From CAVPHV01 sp963821095 (GTDB taxonomy: Bacteria; Actinomycetota; Acidimicrobiia; Spongiisociales; UBA5794): 64,000 nucleotides of DNA. The first letter of the stretch is position 1. The number at the start of each line of letters is the position of its first letter. This document shows positions 61,630 to 64,000 of the stretch, in pieces. The stretch lies in assembly GCA_963821095.1 (NCBI GenBank), contig CAWGCJ010000002.1, forward strand, positions 496,001 through 560,000. The letters run 5' to 3'. Position numbers and translations under genes: made by a program. The notes beneath the pieces are model-generated. The model did no database searches. It was not told the origin of the DNA and was given only the letters and a program-made list of their open reading frames with translations.

Positions 61630-63669
61630 TCAGTCTTCCAGCGCGCCGGGGCCCGATTCCAACATTTCGACGAATCCGGCTTCGTCGAGCACGGGCACTC
61701 CGAGTTGCTCAGCCTTCGCCAGTTTTGAGCCCGGTGAGGCACCTGCCACCACAGCTGAGGTGCGCTTGGAGACCGAACCCGTGACCTTGCCGCCCCGCGA
61801 TTCGATCGCCGCCTTTGCCTCGTCGCGGGTAAAGCTCTCGAGGGAACCGGTCACCACCACTGTGACGCCGGCAAGAAGGTCATCGTGCTCCGTCGGTTCT
61901 GGCTCAGGATCGGCCAGGCGCACCCCGGCGGCGGCCAGTTTGGCGACCAAACGGCGGTTGTCCTCGTCCTGCGACCACTGACCGACCGAGCCGGCGATCT
62001 CTTCACCGAGACCGTGGATGGCGGTGATCTCGTCCTCCAACGCCGCCATCAGGTTCTCCATGGACACGAACTCGCGGGCCAACGTCCTGGCCACGGTGCC
62101 GCCCACCATCGGGATCCCCAAAGCGGTCAACACCTGGCCGAGGGGCCGGTCCTTGGCGCCGTCGATCGCTCCAAGCAGGTTGGTCACTGAGACTTCCCCC
62201 CAACCTTCGAAGCCGAGAAGGTCGTCCGACTGGAGCAGGAAGATGTCGGCCGGGTCGGAGATCAGGCCTTCTCGCAGGAGCAGATCGACCGTCTGGTAGC
62301 CGAGACCCTCGATGTCCATACCGCCGCGCGACGCAAAGTGGAACAGGTACTCACGCAACCGACTCGGGCATTCGTAGCCACCGGTGCAGCGATGTTTCGC
62401 CTCGCCTTCGGGCAAAACGATGGGGTTGCCGCAAAACGGGCACTTCTTCGGCATTCGCCACACCCGGGCCTTGGAAGGCCGCACCGACAGCACCGGAGCG
62501 ACCACCTCGGGGATCACGTCACCGGCGCGGCGCACGATCACCGTGTCACCGACCCGAACATCCTTGCGTTGGATCTCTCCCTCATTGTGCAGTGTCGCCG
62601 TCGTCACGGTCACCCCACCCACGAACACCGGTTCCAGCACCGCATATGGCGTCACGGCCCCGGTTCGTCCGACGTTGATCTCGATCGCCGCCAGCACCGT
62701 GGTCTTCTCCTCAGGGGGCAGCTTGTAGGCCACGGCCCAGCGAGGGCTCTTGGCGGTGAATCCGAGCAGGCGCTGGTCGGCAAGCGAATCGAGCTTGACG
62801 ACGACACCGTCGATTTCGTAGTCGGGGCCATGGCGATTGGCCAGAGCGTTGGCCACATAGGTTTCGACCTGAGCGAGGTCGTCGACCCGCCGATTCGCCG
62901 GATTGACCCGGAGTCCGAGGTCGACGAGCCACGACATGGATTCCGAGTGTGACTCGAAGGTGGGACCGCCCTCCAGAAAGCCGAGTTGGTAGATCCAGAC
63001 GTTCAAGTTGCGCCCCGCCGTGACCGCCGGGTCCTTCTGCCGGACGGAGCCGGCGGCCGTGTTGCGGGGGTTCACGTAGGGCTTCTCGCCGCGTTCGGCC
63101 TGCCGGGCATTGAGTGCTGCGAAGGCCGACACCGGCATGTAGATCTCCCCCCGCACCTCCATCACCGGAGGCGCCTCGCCCTGGAGGCGGAGCGGGATCG
63201 CTTCGATGGTGCGTACATTGGCGGTGATGTCCTCGCCGACGACACCATCGCCGCGGGTGGCGCCCTGCACCAGCACCCCGTCGCGATACGTGAGCGAGAC
63301 GGCCAGACCATCGATCTTCAGTTCACAGGAAAACCCGCGAGGTTCCCGTTCCAATCCCCTGGCGAGGCGTGCGGCCCAAGCCTCCAGCTCCTCGGCAGAC
63401 TCCACGTTGTCGAGCGAGAACATCCGTTGCAGATGAGTAACGGGGGCAAATGCATCGCTGAGCGGCGCCCCCACACGCTGGGTAGGCGAATCAGGAGTTG
63501 TGAGCTCCGGGTACTCGGCCTCCAGAGCCCGCAATCTTCGCAACAACGTGTCGTAAGCGGCGTCGGCAACCTCGGGCGCGTCCAGCACGTAGTACAGGTA
63601 GTTGTGGCGATGCAGTTGGGCACGTAGATCAGCGATCTCTTCGATCGCTTCTGGTGAAGGCTCAGGCAT
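61630..63669 (-). CDS. ligA: NAD-dependent DNA ligase
   Basis: The 679-residue ligase has a domain Ia (YYVLDAPEVADAAYD), the adenylated Lys118 in ELKIDGLAV, an OB fold and a four-Cys zinc finger (CPFC followed by CTGGYECP). A helix-hairpin-helix region and a C-terminal BRCT domain (GVTVVVTGSLESFTRDEAK) complete it. It seals nicks in replication and repair with NAD. I chose ATG 63669, with GGAG at a suitable distance; ATG 63693 is an alternative. Confidence 0.96.
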   Translation of the reverse strand: MPEPSPEAIEEIADLRAQLHRHNYLYYVLDAPEVADAAYDTLLRRLRALEAEYPELTTPDSPTQRVGAPLSDAFAPVTHLQRMFSLDNVESAEELEAWAARLARGLEREPRGFSCELKIDGLAVSLTYRDGVLVQGATRGDGVVGEDITANVRTIEAIPLRLQGEAPPVMEVRGEIYMPVSAFAALNARQAERGEKPYVNPRNTAAGSVRQKDPAVTAGRNLNVWIYQLGFLEGGPTFESHSESMSWLVDLGLRVNPANRRVDDLAQVETYVANALANRHGPDYEIDGVVVKLDSLADQRLLGFTAKSPRWAVAYKLPPEEKTTVLAAIEINVGRTGAVTPYAVLEPVFVGGVTVTTATLHNEGEIQRKDVRVGDTVIVRRAGDVIPEVVAPVLSVRPSKARVWRMPKKCPFCGNPIVLPEGEAKHRCTGGYECPSRLREYLFHFASRGGMDIEGLGYQTVDLLLREGLISDPADIFLLQSDDLLGFEGWGEVSVTNLLGAIDGAKDRPLGQVLTALGIPMVGGTVARTLAREFVSMENLMAALEDEITAIHGLGEEIAGSVGQWSQDEDNRRLVAKLAAAGVRLADPEPEPTEHDDLLAGVTVVVTGSLESFTRDEAKAAIESRGGKVTGSVSKRTSAVVAGASPGSKLAKAEQLGVPVLDEAGFVEMLESGPGALED

Positions 63670-63734
63670 GACATGACTCCGACGGGCTGACATCAGTTTG
63701 GTCGACAACAGTGACAGATCTGAGGTCGACAACT

Positions 63735-64000
63735 CTACGGTTCGGGCGGCCCGTCCCACTCGTCGCCGATGTCGTTCCCGAGGCTACGCCACTGTCCGAA
63801 CCAACGGCGGAGAGCCCGCGGCAGCGAATCGACCTGCGAAAGGAGTTGCGGGTTGGCTACGGCGTCGACGGCTCGCTTCACGCCGCCGCGCAGCCGCGAC
63901 GCCCACATCCGCACTCCGAGCACGATCCCGCCGCTGAGCAAGCCGGTGACGGCCGCCCCGGCCGCAACATTGTCCAGCCCGAAGGCGCCATCGGCGACCC
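63735..64000 (-). CDS. C-terminal part of a membrane protein (5' end beyond window)
   Basis: The frame enters the window from the right edge. It reads a hydrophobic segment (AAGAAVTGLLSGGIVLGVR) and then a basic tail and an amphipathic end (WFGQWRSLGNDIGDEWDGPPEP). A single helix is visible. The function is unknown. It lies upstream of ligA on the same strand, 65 bp away. Confidence 0.55.
   Translation of the reverse strand, partial: VADGAFGLDNVAAGAAVTGLLSGGIVLGVRMWASRLRGGVKRAVDAVANPQLLSQVDSLPRALRRWFGQWRSLGNDIGDEWDGPPEP

Overview
The window is high-GC, densely coded bacterial DNA with no gene-free stretch over about 200 bases. It looks like an actinobacterium, probably of the class Acidimicrobiia or a related uncultured lineage. 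The evidence is a mycothiol S-conjugate amidase (Mca), an F420 biosynthesis guanylyltransferase (CofC/FbiD) beside an F420-type luciferase-like oxidoreductase, the indirect Gln-tRNA route (GatCAB), many GTG starts and very high GC. The lineage call is inference. No phage, transposase, CRISPR array or rRNA was seen.

Layout. 1-4305: cell-surface and secreted products: a Lys/Pro/Asp repeat tail, a nuclease-LTD lipoprotein, an RTX-repeat metalloprotease and a membrane-anchored cell-wall amidase with a broken frame. 4318-10277: P5C dehydrogenase, a lone receiver domain, an Atg22-like transporter, a phosphoribosyltransferase, a lipid kinase and an MscS channel. 10274-15038: two coupled dynamin-like GTPases feeding into the MscS gene, divergent from a coiled-coil PD-(D/E)XK protein. 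15078-21589: Mca, a RecB-like nuclease, a VanW/PASTA wall protein, an unknown 96-residue protein, pyruvate kinase and a DUF72 protein. 21569-23999: a complete polar amino-acid ABC importer. 24076-28195: F420 and glyoxalase genes, a second PIG-L deacetylase and a saccharopine-dehydrogenase-like enzyme. 28266-34698: an orphan MalK-type ATPase, an SDR protein, an MMPL transporter, an aldo/keto reductase and a FIST protein. 34785-34965: tRNA-Gln(CUG) and tRNA-Glu(CUC). 34997-38933: a GT4 fusion, a GH130 enzyme and a thioredoxin-fold-like protein. 39062-50854: gltX, a FAH-family enzyme, ilvE, transporters, an S9 peptidase, pgpA, serA, Usp, DUF983, HAD and SRPBCC proteins. 50851-54090: gatCAB. 54247-58079: a three-gene secreted/membrane operon of unknown role. 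58141-61147: dapC-dapD-dapE. 61210-64000: an anchored hypothetical protein, ligA and a truncated membrane protein.

How the genes fit together. gatCAB, gltX and both tRNAs supply Gln-tRNA(Gln) by transamidation. dapC-D-E make the L,L-diaminopimelate used in peptidoglycan and lysine, which fits the wall proteins nearby (amidase, VanW/PASTA). CofC helps make the cofactor that the adjacent luciferase-like enzyme should use.

Two modules look least described: the GTPase pair with MscS and a divergent nuclease-fold protein, and the three-gene surface operon. Four otherwise convincing genes carry a single frame break, and each is repaired by skipping one base (+1). This is either systematic sequence error, gene decay or frameshifting.
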